Origin: Salimicrobium halophilum
GTDB lineage: Bacteria > Bacillota > Bacilli > Bacillales > Halobacillaceae
NCBI RefSeq assembly: GCF_900100295.1
Contig: NZ_FNEV01000003.1
Span: 1 to 64,000 of the forward strand
Direction: 5' to 3'
DNA length: 64,000 nucleotides
The notes under the pieces were generated by a model. The model was given only the letters and a program-made list of their open reading frames with translations. It made no database searches and was not told the DNA's origin. Positions 7,841 through 16,227 of the stretch are shown piece after piece. Made by a program: the position numbers and the translations under genes. Every line of letters begins with the position of its first letter. Position 1 is the first letter of the stretch.

Positions 7841-7972
7841 TTTATCTCAACTTTTTATGCATTTATCTCAAATAATTTTGATTTATCTCAAATTTTTTCA
7901 TTTTATCTCAAATTTTTTCATTTTATCTCAAGTTTTTTCATTTTATCTCAAAAAATGAGCAGTTTATCTCAA
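7841..7972. repeat. Seven-copy TTTATCTCAA tandem array upstream of comFA
   Basis: TTTATCTCAA (TTGAGATAAA on the comFA strand) occurs exactly at 7841, 7862, 7882, 7902, 7922, 7942 and 7963, a period of 20-21 bp, i.e. two helical turns. Inter-copy spacers are AT-rich and several are near identical. The first copy begins 19 bp upstream of the comFA start codon, and the last contains the stop codon of the preceding NERD gene. Regular helical phasing suggests an operator for a multimerising regulator. On the comFA strand three copies also create tiny overlapping reading frames (ATG-AAA-AAA...TGA). Confidence 0.9.
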
Positions 7973-8863
7973 AAAGTAGATTTTCTTCTTGTTCGGCCCT
8001 TCTGACTTCAAGCTATTCGTCTTCAAAATGTGGTGCACAGCTCGGTAATCATCCATCTGAAGAAACCAGCGCGCCTGCCGATTGGTGATCTGCTCGCCGA
8101 ACAACAACTTATAATCACGCAACGTAGCCAAATGAGCTTTTTTATCAAAAGCACCGCAGCTGCAGTGCCACACCGTGCGTCTCCGTTTCATCTTCAAACT
8201 GCCGCACTCCAGACAGCGCACGCCAGGAATAATGTCTCTTGGCTGAAGCTTCATTCGTTTCATCACATCAACTTCACGCGGCTGATGTGATTCCAATAGT
8301 CGCTTACGTAATGCAATTTTATCAATACAAACATCTCCCTCCTTTTTCCTTACATGAAACGGCAAAGAATTAGGACGCAGCACATTAGTAGGCACGTCAC
8401 CATCGATGCGAGCCTTGCGATTCGACACGACAACAAACGTGTCGCACGGTACAGAACTCCCGAACCACTCCAAAAATTGCATGCGATGCCTACGCACCTG
8501 CAAAAGAGGATCATCGAAGACATCCAACTCACCCTCCCATTCACGCAAGAGCTGTTAGTGCTCGGTATCAAACGTCAACACACCTCTGTGATTTTTCACC
8601 TCAAGAATTAGAAAACAATACTCAGAAACTAAAAGACAATCGATTTGGAAAAAGGAATCTCCATGGGGGAGGCGGAGATCGTAGTAAATATCGTAATCAG
8701 GGGATATCAATGAAAGGGGGTATTCAAGGGATTGCTCTCCATGAAAGCCGGAGGCGGTGCGGGCAATAGTGTAATCCACCTCATCCGAAAGCGGAGGCGC
8801 TACGCGGGGTAATAGCGCGCGCCAGGCTTCCAAGTCAGGAGCAATAGATGGCTTCACAATCAC
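7964..8863 (-). pseudogene. NERD-domain protein gene interrupted by an in-frame TAA
   Basis: A single reading frame of about 300 codons broken by one ochre codon (8555-8557). Before it, the NERD (nuclease-related) domain is clear: GEQSLEYPLS, then FFQIDCLLVSEYCFLILEVKNHRG, with the PD-(D/E)XK-like D...EVK residues. After the stop the same frame continues (QLLREWEGELDVFDD...) through an RRHRMQF motif, a CxxC...CxC zinc-binding segment and a C-terminal helical region. No frameshift is needed. The start (GTG at 8863) overlaps the degV stop. Either a recent nonsense mutation, a strain-specific loss, read-through, or a sequencing error; a truncated 102-residue product could still be made. Confidence 0.8.
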
Positions 8864-9702
8864 TCTTTGTACCACCCCAGACCAAGTGCTCCTTCACCGA
8901 GGTGTGCGCCAATGACTGGGCCGAAATAGCTGACGGTCACCGTCACGTTTTCATAGCGGTTTTCGATTTCCTGTTTCCACGCTTCCGCCTCTTCCGGACG
9001 ATTCGCATGGATGACAGCCGCCTGGATTTTTTCTCCACCAGAAGCATCTTTATCAAATAATTCAAGCGTCCGTTTGCGAGCCTTTTTATAAGTACGGATC
9101 TTTTCAAATGGAACAATTTTCGTGTCGACGAAATGAAGAATCGGCTTCACCTGCAAAAGACTTCCGATAAACGCCTGGGAGCCGTGCAACCGACCACCTC
9201 GTGCCAGGTGCCTCAAATCATCCACGATGAAATAGGCGCTCATCGTTTCTTTCATTTCTTCCAAGCGCTCCATAATTTCACCAGCGTCTCTTCCTTCTCC
9301 AGCAAGTCGAGCAGCTTCAAGTGCGTAAAATCCTTGCATCATGCAACTGATTTCTGAATCAAATAAATGAAGCCCCGCTCCTTCCACCATATCGCCGGCG
9401 GAGCGCATCGCCTGGTAGGTCCCGCTGATGCCACTGGAGAGCGTAATCGCGATTACTGCATCATAATCCTTTTTCAATTCCTCGAGTTTCTCCATGACCG
9501 AGCCTACAGAGGGCTGGGACGTTTTCGGTAAGTTCTCTGCCTGTTTTACTTTTGTATAAAATTCATCTGTAGTTAAATCGATTTCTTCCTGATACGTTTC
9601 TTCGCCGAAGATGACATTCAGCGGTACCATATGTATATCGAATTCTTTTCGTTTTTCTTCCGTTATATAAGCCGTACTGTCGGTCAACACCGCTGTTTTC
9701 AT
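8860..9702 (-). CDS. degV: DegV family fatty-acid-binding protein
   Basis: 280 residues, normal for DegV/YviA proteins. Begins MKTAVLTDSTAYI, the family's DSTxD-like opening, and contains the TSQPSVG motif (near residue 85) and LSSGISGTY (near 120) that bind the acyl head group. DegV-family proteins bind fatty acids and, in related FakB proteins, present them to the kinase FakA. It follows degU on the same strand, as in B. subtilis, but a strong hairpin between them suggests independent transcription. Confidence 0.93.
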   Translation of the reverse strand: MKTAVLTDSTAYITEEKRKEFDIHMVPLNVIFGEETYQEEIDLTTDEFYTKVKQAENLPKTSQPSVGSVMEKLEELKKDYDAVIAITLSSGISGTYQAMRSAGDMVEGAGLHLFDSEISCMMQGFYALEAARLAGEGRDAGEIMERLEEMKETMSAYFIVDDLRHLARGGRLHGSQAFIGSLLQVKPILHFVDTKIVPFEKIRTYKKARKRTLELFDKDASGGEKIQAAVIHANRPEEAEAWKQEIENRYENVTVTVSYFGPVIGAHLGEGALGLGWYKE

Positions 9703-9784
9703 TGAATCTTCCTTTCCTCAGGCCTTTCTTCTATTTTATCTTACTTGCTATGTTTTTTCAGCAAAATCCCGGAAACTGCACATA

Positions 9785-9821
9785 TAAAAAACTCAGGAGA
9801 CGGGCTGACCGTTCCTGAGTT
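9785..9821 (-). terminator. Rho-independent terminator after degU
   Basis: AACTCAGGA and TCCTGAGTT form a 9-bp stem around a 14-nt loop, followed on the minus strand by TTTTT. It would end the degS-degU transcript before degV. Confidence 0.8.
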
Positions 9822-9835
9822 ACTCATCGCCCTAA

Positions 9836-9915
9836 TGCGGACCTTCTTGGCGCATTTGCGGACCTGCACGCCGATTTTGCGGACATTCGACAATATTCGA
9901 CATCGGTTTGCGGAC
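9836..9915. repeat. Four TGCGGAC direct repeats between degU and degV
   Basis: TGCGGAC at 9836, 9857, 9878 and 9909 (spacing 21, 21 and 31 bp), three of them extended to TGCGGACCT. They sit between the degU stop and its terminator hairpin, so they would be in the degU 3' UTR. No function is known to me. Confidence 0.75.
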
Positions 9916-9950
9916 CTTCCCCAAGTTTCTGAGGACCTCGCCCACTTTTC

Positions 9951-10628
9951 TTACAGTACCTCGACCCATCCATTCTTAATAGCCGTAACAACAGCCTGGG
10001 TGCGGTCGTTGACGTTCATCTTCGTCAAAATGTTACTTACGTGGTTCTTGACGGTCTTCTCACTGATGTAAAGAGACTCCGCCACACCTTTGTTCGAGTT
10101 CCCGTCGGCAAGTAGCTGCAACACTTCACACTCACGGCGCGTGAGCAGGTGCAACGGCTTACGGTACTCCACCGCTTTATAGGCATAGCCGTCCGTGCCA
10201 TCAGATAGGCGGCGGTATTCTTTTACCAGATTATGCGTCACTTTCGGGTGAAGGTACGATCCTCCTTCAGAAACGACGCGGATCGCTTCGATCAGGGATT
10301 CGGAATCCATTTCTTTCAAGAGGTACCCTTGAGCTCCTGTCTTGAGTGCGTGCGTTACATAGTTCTCATCATCGTGGATCGAAAGGATGATCACTTTCAG
10401 GTCCGGAAAACGCTGGGTGACTTCGGCGGTCGCTTCCACCCCGTTCTTTCCAGGCATGTTGATATCCATCAGCACAACGTCCGGGTTATACTGGTCGATC
10501 AGTTCGACAGCCACTTCCCCGTCGTCGCCTTCTGCCACTACTTCGAAGCTCTCCTCAAATTCGAGGATTCTACGTACACCTTCGCGAAATAATTTATGGT
10601 CATCGATTAATACAATTTTCGTCGTCAT
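9951..10628 (-). CDS. degU: Response regulator DegU
   Basis: 225 residues: receiver domain with DDHKLFREG, the phospho-acceptor Asp in [14 protein letters not shown] (about residue 56), Lys in LLKEMDSE, and a C-terminal LuxR-type helix-turn-helix ([23 protein letters not shown]...). DegU controls degradative enzymes, competence (comK), motility and biofilm genes. It lies 65 bp downstream of degS. Its presence beside competence and flagellar genes matches its regulatory targets in Bacillus. Confidence 0.97.
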   Translation of the reverse strand: MTTKIVLIDDHKLFREGVRRILEFEESFEVVAEGDDGEVAVELIDQYNPDVVLMDINMPGKNGVEATAEVTQRFPDLKVIILSIHDDENYVTHALKTGAQGYLLKEMDSESLIEAIRVVSEGGSYLHPKVTHNLVKEYRRLSDGTDGYAYKAVEYRKPLHLLTRRECEVLQLLADGNSNKGVAESLYISEKTVKNHVSNILTKMNVNDRTQAVVTAIKNGWVEVL

Positions 10629-10693
10629 CGTATTCTCCTCCTGTGCTCGTAGTCTTTTTGAAAGACATTTTCCCTGTTTTCACAATTGTTAAG

Positions 10694-11839
10694 CTACTTT
10701 TCTTCTGTTATCGGTAATTTTATCGTGACGCCTGTCCCTTTTCCGACAGCTGACTCGATTTCGAGCTCGCCGCTCAACATATCGACCCGTTCGTGCATAC
10801 CGATCAGACCGAAAGACCCTTTCTTTTTATCTTCTACGTCAAAACCTTTCCCATCATCCTTGATGACAATCACGATGGATTTCCAGGTCAGTTCCACTTT
10901 GACGTCGATCCGATCTGCTTCCGCATGTTTGACGGCATTCTGCACGGCTTCCTGCACGAGGCGGAAAACAGCCACTTCGTATTGGGAGTCCAGCCGGCGT
11001 TCTTGTCCAAACGACTGGAACCGGATATCAAGCTCGTGATAGTCGGAAACAGTAGCTAAATACTTCCTTAGTGTCGGAACAATTCCAAGATCATCAAGTG
11101 CCATCGGACGAAGATCATAAATGATCCGGCGTACTTCATATAACGACGAGCGCACCATCTTACGTACGCTTTTCATTTCCGTGACAGCTTCCTTCACGCT
11201 CCGTTCTTTGAACGTGCGTTCCACCAGATCGGATCTCAATAAGACATTCGCAAGCATCTGCGCCGGCCCGTCATGGATTTCTCTCGATAGGCGGCGGCGT
11301 TCTTCTTCCTGGGCTTCAATGATCTGCAGACCGAATTCCTGCTTCTGCCTTGCATCCTGAAGCGCTTCACTTACGGCAAGGAAGTCCTCGTTCAGATAGT
11401 TCAGCACAACGGATATCTTTCCACCCAGGTTCTCCGCCTTTTCGATCGTTTCATCAAGATCCCGCAGACGCCGGTCGATATCATCTCTTCGTTCTCTGAG
11501 CTGCTTTTCTTTTTCTCTGGCCATGGAGAGGTTCATCTGCAACTGATGCGTCTCTTCGTACATATCACGGATTTCCTTCTCTGAATACTCGTTGAACTGT
11601 TTACTCATATGAGAAAGGCGTTGCCTGGAGCGTTTGGCTTTCTTCTCCAGTTCATCCCCTTCTTCGATATACGCATTGATCTGCGTTTTGAGATTCTCCA
11701 GTTCTTCCGTAAGGTTTTCGTATTCTTTCCGTGATTTCTCACTGATGGTGAAGACCTCATCTTTACTATTCGATACGTGGTCCACCATCTCCTGTATAAT
11801 TGCGTCGAGAGACTTTTCGATCAGTGAATTATCCGCCAT
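10694..11839 (-). CDS. degS: Sensor histidine kinase DegS
   Basis: 381 residues, cytoplasmic. A long N-terminal coiled coil (about residues 20-170, heptads of E/K/L), then the HisKA_3 box RRRLSREIHDGPAQM with the phospho-accepting His near residue 189, and an HATPase domain with DDGKGFD and GSFGLIGMHERV. No transmembrane segments are visible, as in B. subtilis DegS. Phosphorylates DegU. Divergent from yvyE, sharing a 150-bp intergenic region. Confidence 0.97.
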   Translation of the reverse strand: MADNSLIEKSLDAIIQEMVDHVSNSKDEVFTISEKSRKEYENLTEELENLKTQINAYIEEGDELEKKAKRSRQRLSHMSKQFNEYSEKEIRDMYEETHQLQMNLSMAREKEKQLRERRDDIDRRLRDLDETIEKAENLGGKISVVLNYLNEDFLAVSEALQDARQKQEFGLQIIEAQEEERRRLSREIHDGPAQMLANVLLRSDLVERTFKERSVKEAVTEMKSVRKMVRSSLYEVRRIIYDLRPMALDDLGIVPTLRKYLATVSDYHELDIRFQSFGQERRLDSQYEVAVFRLVQEAVQNAVKHAEADRIDVKVELTWKSIVIVIKDDGKGFDVEDKKKGSFGLIGMHERVDMLSGELEIESAVGKGTGVTIKLPITEEK

Positions 11840-11989
11840 GGAAACCTCTCCATCCTTTCCTTATAGTATCATTCGTTCTACCTAAGCCCATCTATGGGGG
11901 TGAAAAGTCATTTATTTTAAAAATGATGAAAGTCGTTTGCCGTCAAGCGCCTCACCGTATATAATAAAAGCTTGGGAGGCAAAACGTTT

Positions 11990-12643
11990 ATGCTGAATTC
12001 TTATTATACGGTAAAACCCGAGGGAGCAAAAGAAATAGTTATACAGAAGTCCCGTTTCATCGGCTACATACGCCGCTGCGAAACGGAAGAAGAAGCTCAA
12101 GCCTTCGTCAATGAAATCAAGAAGAAACACAAAGATGCCACACATAACTGCTCTGCTTATATGATCGGCGAGCATGACCTGATCCAAAAGGCGAATGATG
12201 ACGGAGAACCGAGCGGAACAGCCGGTGTACCGATGCTTGAGGTATTGAAAAAACGCGGCCTCAAAGATACGGCAGTCGTAGTCACCCGTTATTTCGGAGG
12301 AATCAAACTCGGAGCCGGTGGACTCATCCGTGCTTACGGTGGTGCCGTTTCTGAAGCTATTGAAGAGACAGGGATCGTCGAGCGCAAACTTATGAAACAG
12401 ATGAGTGTTTCCATCGATTATTCCCTGCTCGGCAAAGTCGAAAATGAAGCGAGACAGTCTAAATATATCCTCGACACGATTAATTACCTTGAAAAGGTGG
12501 AACTACTACTATATACAGAGAATGAAGACCAAGACGAATTCCGCGACTGGATAACGAATATCACGAGCGGACAGGCCGAGATTCGTGAAGGAGATCTCTC
12601 CTACATGGAAATCGATGTCCCGAGTGATAAACAAAAGGAGTAA
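11990..12643 (+). CDS. yvyE: YvyE (YigZ/IMPACT family) protein
   Basis: 217 residues beginning MLNSYYTVKPEG. It has the N-terminal UPF0029 domain with the signature DDGEPSGTAGVPMLEVL and TRYFGGIKLGAGGLIRAYGG, and a C-terminal DUF1949 ferredoxin-like domain. Bacterial YigZ proteins are related to eukaryotic IMPACT; the precise function is uncertain. ATG 11990 is preceded by GGGAGG at 10 nt spacing; an upstream TTG would overlap the SD. Followed 7 nt later by the LCP gene. Confidence 0.93.
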   Translation: MLNSYYTVKPEGAKEIVIQKSRFIGYIRRCETEEEAQAFVNEIKKKHKDATHNCSAYMIGEHDLIQKANDDGEPSGTAGVPMLEVLKKRGLKDTAVVVTRYFGGIKLGAGGLIRAYGGAVSEAIEETGIVERKLMKQMSVSIDYSLLGKVENEARQSKYILDTINYLEKVELLLYTENEDQDEFRDWITNITSGQAEIREGDLSYMEIDVPSDKQKE

Positions 12644-12650
12644 CCACAAC

Positions 12651-13703
12651 ATGAATAAATGGGTAAAACGCACACTGTGGATGGCCGGCCTATTAGTGCT
12701 TTTGTTTGTCGGAACAGCTGCGGGATATGGAGCGTACCTTACGGATAAAGTCAGGGATTCGGCTAATGAATCCCATGAAGCGCTCGACCGTGGAGGGAAA
12801 TCGGACAAGCGTCAAACAGAGATCACACCAGGAGAAGACCATCTTTCCGTTCTTTTTGTAGGAATCGACGCCAGCGAATCCAGGACCGAAGACAATGAAG
12901 ATCGTAATAACCTTTCCGACGCTCTCGTACTGGCTACTTTTAACGACGATGATAAATCCGTACAGCTTCTGAGCATTCCGAGAGATACGTATACGTACAT
13001 TCCGGAAGTAGATCGTAAAGAGAAAATCACGCACGCACATGCCTACGGAGGCATCGATTCCACTGTAGAAACGGTCGAAGGACTGCTTGATGTGCCTGTA
13101 GACTACTATGTAAGACTCAACTTCAACTCGTTCATTGAAGTCGTAAATGCGGTCGGAGGTGTCAAGTATGACGTCCCTTTCGACTTGAAAGAAAAGAACT
13201 CGAATGACAAATTCCAAGCGATACAGCTCGAAGAAGGCAGACAACTTTTGAATGGGGAAGAAGCCCTCGCCCTTGCGCGTACCCGGACAGATAGTGATAT
13301 CGAGCGTGGCCAACGTCAAATGGAGCTTATCAAGGCAATCGCCAGAGAAGTCTCCTCGTTCAGTTCTTTCCGCAACTATGATGACATCATAGATGCTGTC
13401 GGCGACGATATGACCACGAATATGGATTTCGATCAGATGATCACATTCAAAGATTATTTCCTTCAGGAAGGCGGATTTTCTTTTGATACGATGCAGCTAG
13501 AAGGAGAAGGCGGATTCTTCAGAGAAGGAGAAGATCGGGTCTGGCGTTACATGGTCAACGAAGAAAATTTGTATGAGATACAAACCGATCTTCGCGCCCA
13601 CCTCGACCTTCCGGAAACAGAGAAAGATTCAGAAAACTCGTGGAACGAAGATGAAAATGATTTTGCTCAGGAAGATGAAGAAAATGAAGAATCCTCCTGG
13701 TAA
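12651..13703 (+). CDS. LCP family cell-wall anchoring ligase (LytR/TagU type)
   Basis: 350 residues. A single N-terminal membrane anchor (about residues 7-27), then the LytR-CpsA-Psr catalytic domain with LLSIPRDTY (about 110), ITHAHAYGG, conserved Arg/Asp in LARTRTDSDIERGQRQM (about 215). LCP enzymes transfer wall teichoic acid or other glycopolymers from undecaprenyl phosphate to peptidoglycan. The C-terminal 35 residues are a highly acidic tail. The start follows AAGGAGTAACCACAAC. tagO, the first teichoic acid enzyme, lies 4 kb away. lytR/tagU assignment cannot be separated by eye. Confidence 0.92.
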   Translation: MNKWVKRTLWMAGLLVLLFVGTAAGYGAYLTDKVRDSANESHEALDRGGKSDKRQTEITPGEDHLSVLFVGIDASESRTEDNEDRNNLSDALVLATFNDDDKSVQLLSIPRDTYTYIPEVDRKEKITHAHAYGGIDSTVETVEGLLDVPVDYYVRLNFNSFIEVVNAVGGVKYDVPFDLKEKNSNDKFQAIQLEEGRQLLNGEEALALARTRTDSDIERGQRQMELIKAIAREVSSFSSFRNYDDIIDAVGDDMTTNMDFDQMITFKDYFLQEGGFSFDTMQLEGEGGFFREGEDRVWRYMVNEENLYEIQTDLRAHLDLPETEKDSENSWNEDENDFAQEDEENEESSW

Positions 13704-13707
13704 CCGG

Positions 13708-13735
13708 AACCCTGCTTAGGCAGGGTTCTTTTTTT
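13708..13735 (+). terminator. Intrinsic terminator after the LCP gene
   Basis: AACCCTGC-TTAG-GCAGGGTT, a perfect 8-bp stem and tetraloop, followed by CTTTTTTT. It starts 5 nt after the stop codon of the LCP gene. Confidence 0.92.
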
Positions 13736-13788
13736 GCGAGGAATAGCGTGGAGTAAGAAAGGGTAAAGGGATAGGAGGAGGAATGCAC

Positions 13789-16185
13789 ATGGATTTCACG
13801 AATTACTTCCGAAACAGTCTGATCGACGCAGAACGATTCGCCACCAGATACAGCGATATAAAAGACCGCGCAGTACCTCTTTCCCTAGATGAACTCAGGG
13901 AAGGAAAAGTAACGGAACAAACTGCAAAACAACTTTTCAACGAAGAGCATTCTTCTCTTGAAATACTTATCAATCCGCTTCTATTATATAAAGAATCCAC
14001 CGGAACGATCGCCCCTTTATGGATTCCGGCAAAACTTCTATCTTCAGGGCGGCTGGCTCCGCATCCAAGAGACATTCCCTGGATGTCCATGTACTACTTA
14101 TCACCGTCCCGTACCGGAGAACGATCCATCGGACATATGGAGGATTACGAACGTTTCTTCCAGAATCACGGGTTCACTTTCCATAACTGGCCGGAGGTGT
14201 TCACCTTCGCCTCCGAATTGTTCTCTTATGTCACCGGTTATAAGCTTGATACCTTCACTCATGAATCATACAAGCTCCTGGGAAAAGCTTCCGTTTCTAT
14301 AAAGAGTGATTCTCTCGGAGACAAGGCTCCACTCATACACATCCTCGACGATCTGAAAAAGAAAGATCAGCACAACCTTCCTTCTCTTTACCGTTCCTTC
14401 ATTTCCCTGGAGGAACAGGAGAAAGAAAAAATCGACATCATGGACACCTATACATCATCTAATTCGCGGCATCTCGGTCATATTCCCGGTAACGATGCTT
14501 TATCGGATTCTCAGCGACAGGGGCTGGATCTTTTCTTATCTGAAAACGAAAGGAATTTCTTCGCTATGAATGGACCACCCGGAACCGGAAAATCCATGCT
14601 GTTGACGTGCGTTTTCGCTTCGCGTCTAGTGGAGAGTACTATTGAAGAAAAGCAGGCTCCTCCTCTGCTCGTGGCTACAGCCCATGACCAATTCACAGCC
14701 ATGGACCTTGCCGGCGATTATCTCTCCATTGACGAGCAGCTGCACAAGCGATGGCTTCCAAATGTGAACAGCTATTCTTTGTATGCAAGCCGGGAACCGA
14801 TATCCTCTGAATGGGAAGTCTCCCGTTATCATTTAGACGGCCCCTCGTCCTTCCGAGAGCATATGGAAGATACCGAATATGTGAATCAAGCGACACAAGC
14901 CTACTTGAAGGAAGCCGGAAGTTATTTCAAGAATCAATGGGAGGACATCCGGGAAGTGACCGATTTGCTTCATGGAGAATTGATGAACACCGTTTCTGAT
15001 TTGAAAGGCGCGTTTCGGATCCTGGAAGATGGCAGCGAAAGAGAAGTGGAAAAGTGGCTCAAAAATCATGGCTATGAAGGAAGCACAAAAGAGGATATGG
15101 CTTCTTGCCTGGATCTCGACTATCGAACGAAAGCTTTTTCGTTAGCCGCCCGCTACTGGGAAGGTCGTTTTCTTCTGGAACATGAGCCGGATCCGCAGGC
15201 TCCTTTTCTCCTCCGGTTCCAATCATTCAGGAAAATTGCACCGCTTCTTGTCATACCGATCGCTGATTTGCCTCTTTTCCTGACAGAAGAGGAAACCGAA
15301 GCACCCGCCTATGAAGCGATCGATCTACTCATGATCGAAGAGTCCGGTCAACTTCTGCCGGAAATGGCTGCCGCGGCTGTTTCTTTGACAAAAAACATCC
15401 TCGCTATCGGTGATGTCCATCAGGTGAAACCACTCTTCAACATCACGAAAACGTTCGACTTCGCCAACATCCTGAATAACGGCTGGACAGATAAAGAACA
15501 TTTAGAACCAGAGCTGATCAACAGTGGACTTGCGGCTAGCAGCGGGTCGATGCTCAGGGTATGCCAACGACTCAGCCGCTTCCACATGCACCCGGAGGTT
15601 AGCGGTGTCTTTCTGACTGAACATCGAAGAAGTGTTCCGGAAGTCATCAATTACTGCAATGAATTGATGTATCATAACTGGCTGAAACCGATACGTCCTC
15701 CTATCGAGCAGTATCCTTTTCCTCATCTCGGAATCGAACACGTAAACGGGGAAGTTACCAGACATAAAACCGGCCTTTCTAATAAAGTGGAAGTAAAGCG
15801 TATGATTGAATGGATTGAAGCACAAAAAGACACGCTTCAGTCTTTCTATGAATCAGATGACCTGTCTACTCTAATAGCTATTGTCACCCCTTTCGCCGAA
15901 CAGAAAGAGGAAATAGAGAACCAACTAGAAGCTAGCGGACTCTACGGCTTCACTGTCGGTACCATCCATATGATGCAAGGGGCGTCCAGTCCGGTCGTTC
16001 TTTTTTCAAGCGTTTATCAGAAAGATACATCAAGTCATATGAACTTCGATGAAGACTCTACCCTTTTGAACGTTGCTGTGTCCCGTGCCAAAGATGCGTT
16101 TCTCGTATTCGGAAACGAAGAGATTTTCTCCAAAGGTGGCGACACCCCTTCTTCTCTTCTTAGTAAGCATCTACAGACTATATAA
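13789..16185 (+). CDS. Superfamily 1 helicase-like ATPase (AAA_11/AAA_12 type)
   Basis: 798 residues, cytoplasmic. Walker A GPPGTGKS near residue 262, a DExx-like box LLMIEESGQ near 516 (EES in place of DEA), HRRS motif near 613, and C-terminal motifs IHMMQG (near 726) and NVAVSRAKD (near 761), all in the order of Upf1/Dna2-like SF1B helicases. About 240 N-terminal residues precede the core and resemble nothing I recognise. Substrate unknown: RNA or DNA repair roles are possible. ATG at 13789 is spaced 7 nt from AGGAGGAGG. It is monocistronic, with terminators on both sides, an odd insert in this cell-wall region. Confidence 0.85.
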   Translation: MDFTNYFRNSLIDAERFATRYSDIKDRAVPLSLDELREGKVTEQTAKQLFNEEHSSLEILINPLLLYKESTGTIAPLWIPAKLLSSGRLAPHPRDIPWMSMYYLSPSRTGERSIGHMEDYERFFQNHGFTFHNWPEVFTFASELFSYVTGYKLDTFTHESYKLLGKASVSIKSDSLGDKAPLIHILDDLKKKDQHNLPSLYRSFISLEEQEKEKIDIMDTYTSSNSRHLGHIPGNDALSDSQRQGLDLFLSENERNFFAMNGPPGTGKSMLLTCVFASRLVESTIEEKQAPPLLVATAHDQFTAMDLAGDYLSIDEQLHKRWLPNVNSYSLYASREPISSEWEVSRYHLDGPSSFREHMEDTEYVNQATQAYLKEAGSYFKNQWEDIREVTDLLHGELMNTVSDLKGAFRILEDGSEREVEKWLKNHGYEGSTKEDMASCLDLDYRTKAFSLAARYWEGRFLLEHEPDPQAPFLLRFQSFRKIAPLLVIPIADLPLFLTEEETEAPAYEAIDLLMIEESGQLLPEMAAAAVSLTKNILAIGDVHQVKPLFNITKTFDFANILNNGWTDKEHLEPELINSGLAASSGSMLRVCQRLSRFHMHPEVSGVFLTEHRRSVPEVINYCNELMYHNWLKPIRPPIEQYPFPHLGIEHVNGEVTRHKTGLSNKVEVKRMIEWIEAQKDTLQSFYESDDLSTLIAIVTPFAEQKEEIENQLEASGLYGFTVGTIHMMQGASSPVVLFSSVYQKDTSSHMNFDEDSTLLNVAVSRAKDAFLVFGNEEIFSKGGDTPSSLLSKHLQTI

Positions 16186-16187
16186 AA

Positions 16188-16221
16188 AATCCCTCGACCA
16201 TTATAAAAAGGTCGGGGGATT
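16188..16221. terminator. Bidirectional terminator between helicase and glucosaminidase genes
   Basis: AATCCCTCGACC and GGTCGGGGGATT form a 12-bp stem with one G-U pair and a 10-nt AT-rich loop, with A/T runs on both sides. It separates the convergent genes ending at 16185 and 16228. Confidence 0.88.
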
Positions 16222-16227
16222 CATTAT

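Noticed and set aside
7841-7972. CRISPR-like repeat array
   Set aside because: Repeats are 10 bp with about 10-bp near-identical spacers, AT-rich, non-palindromic, with no cas genes.
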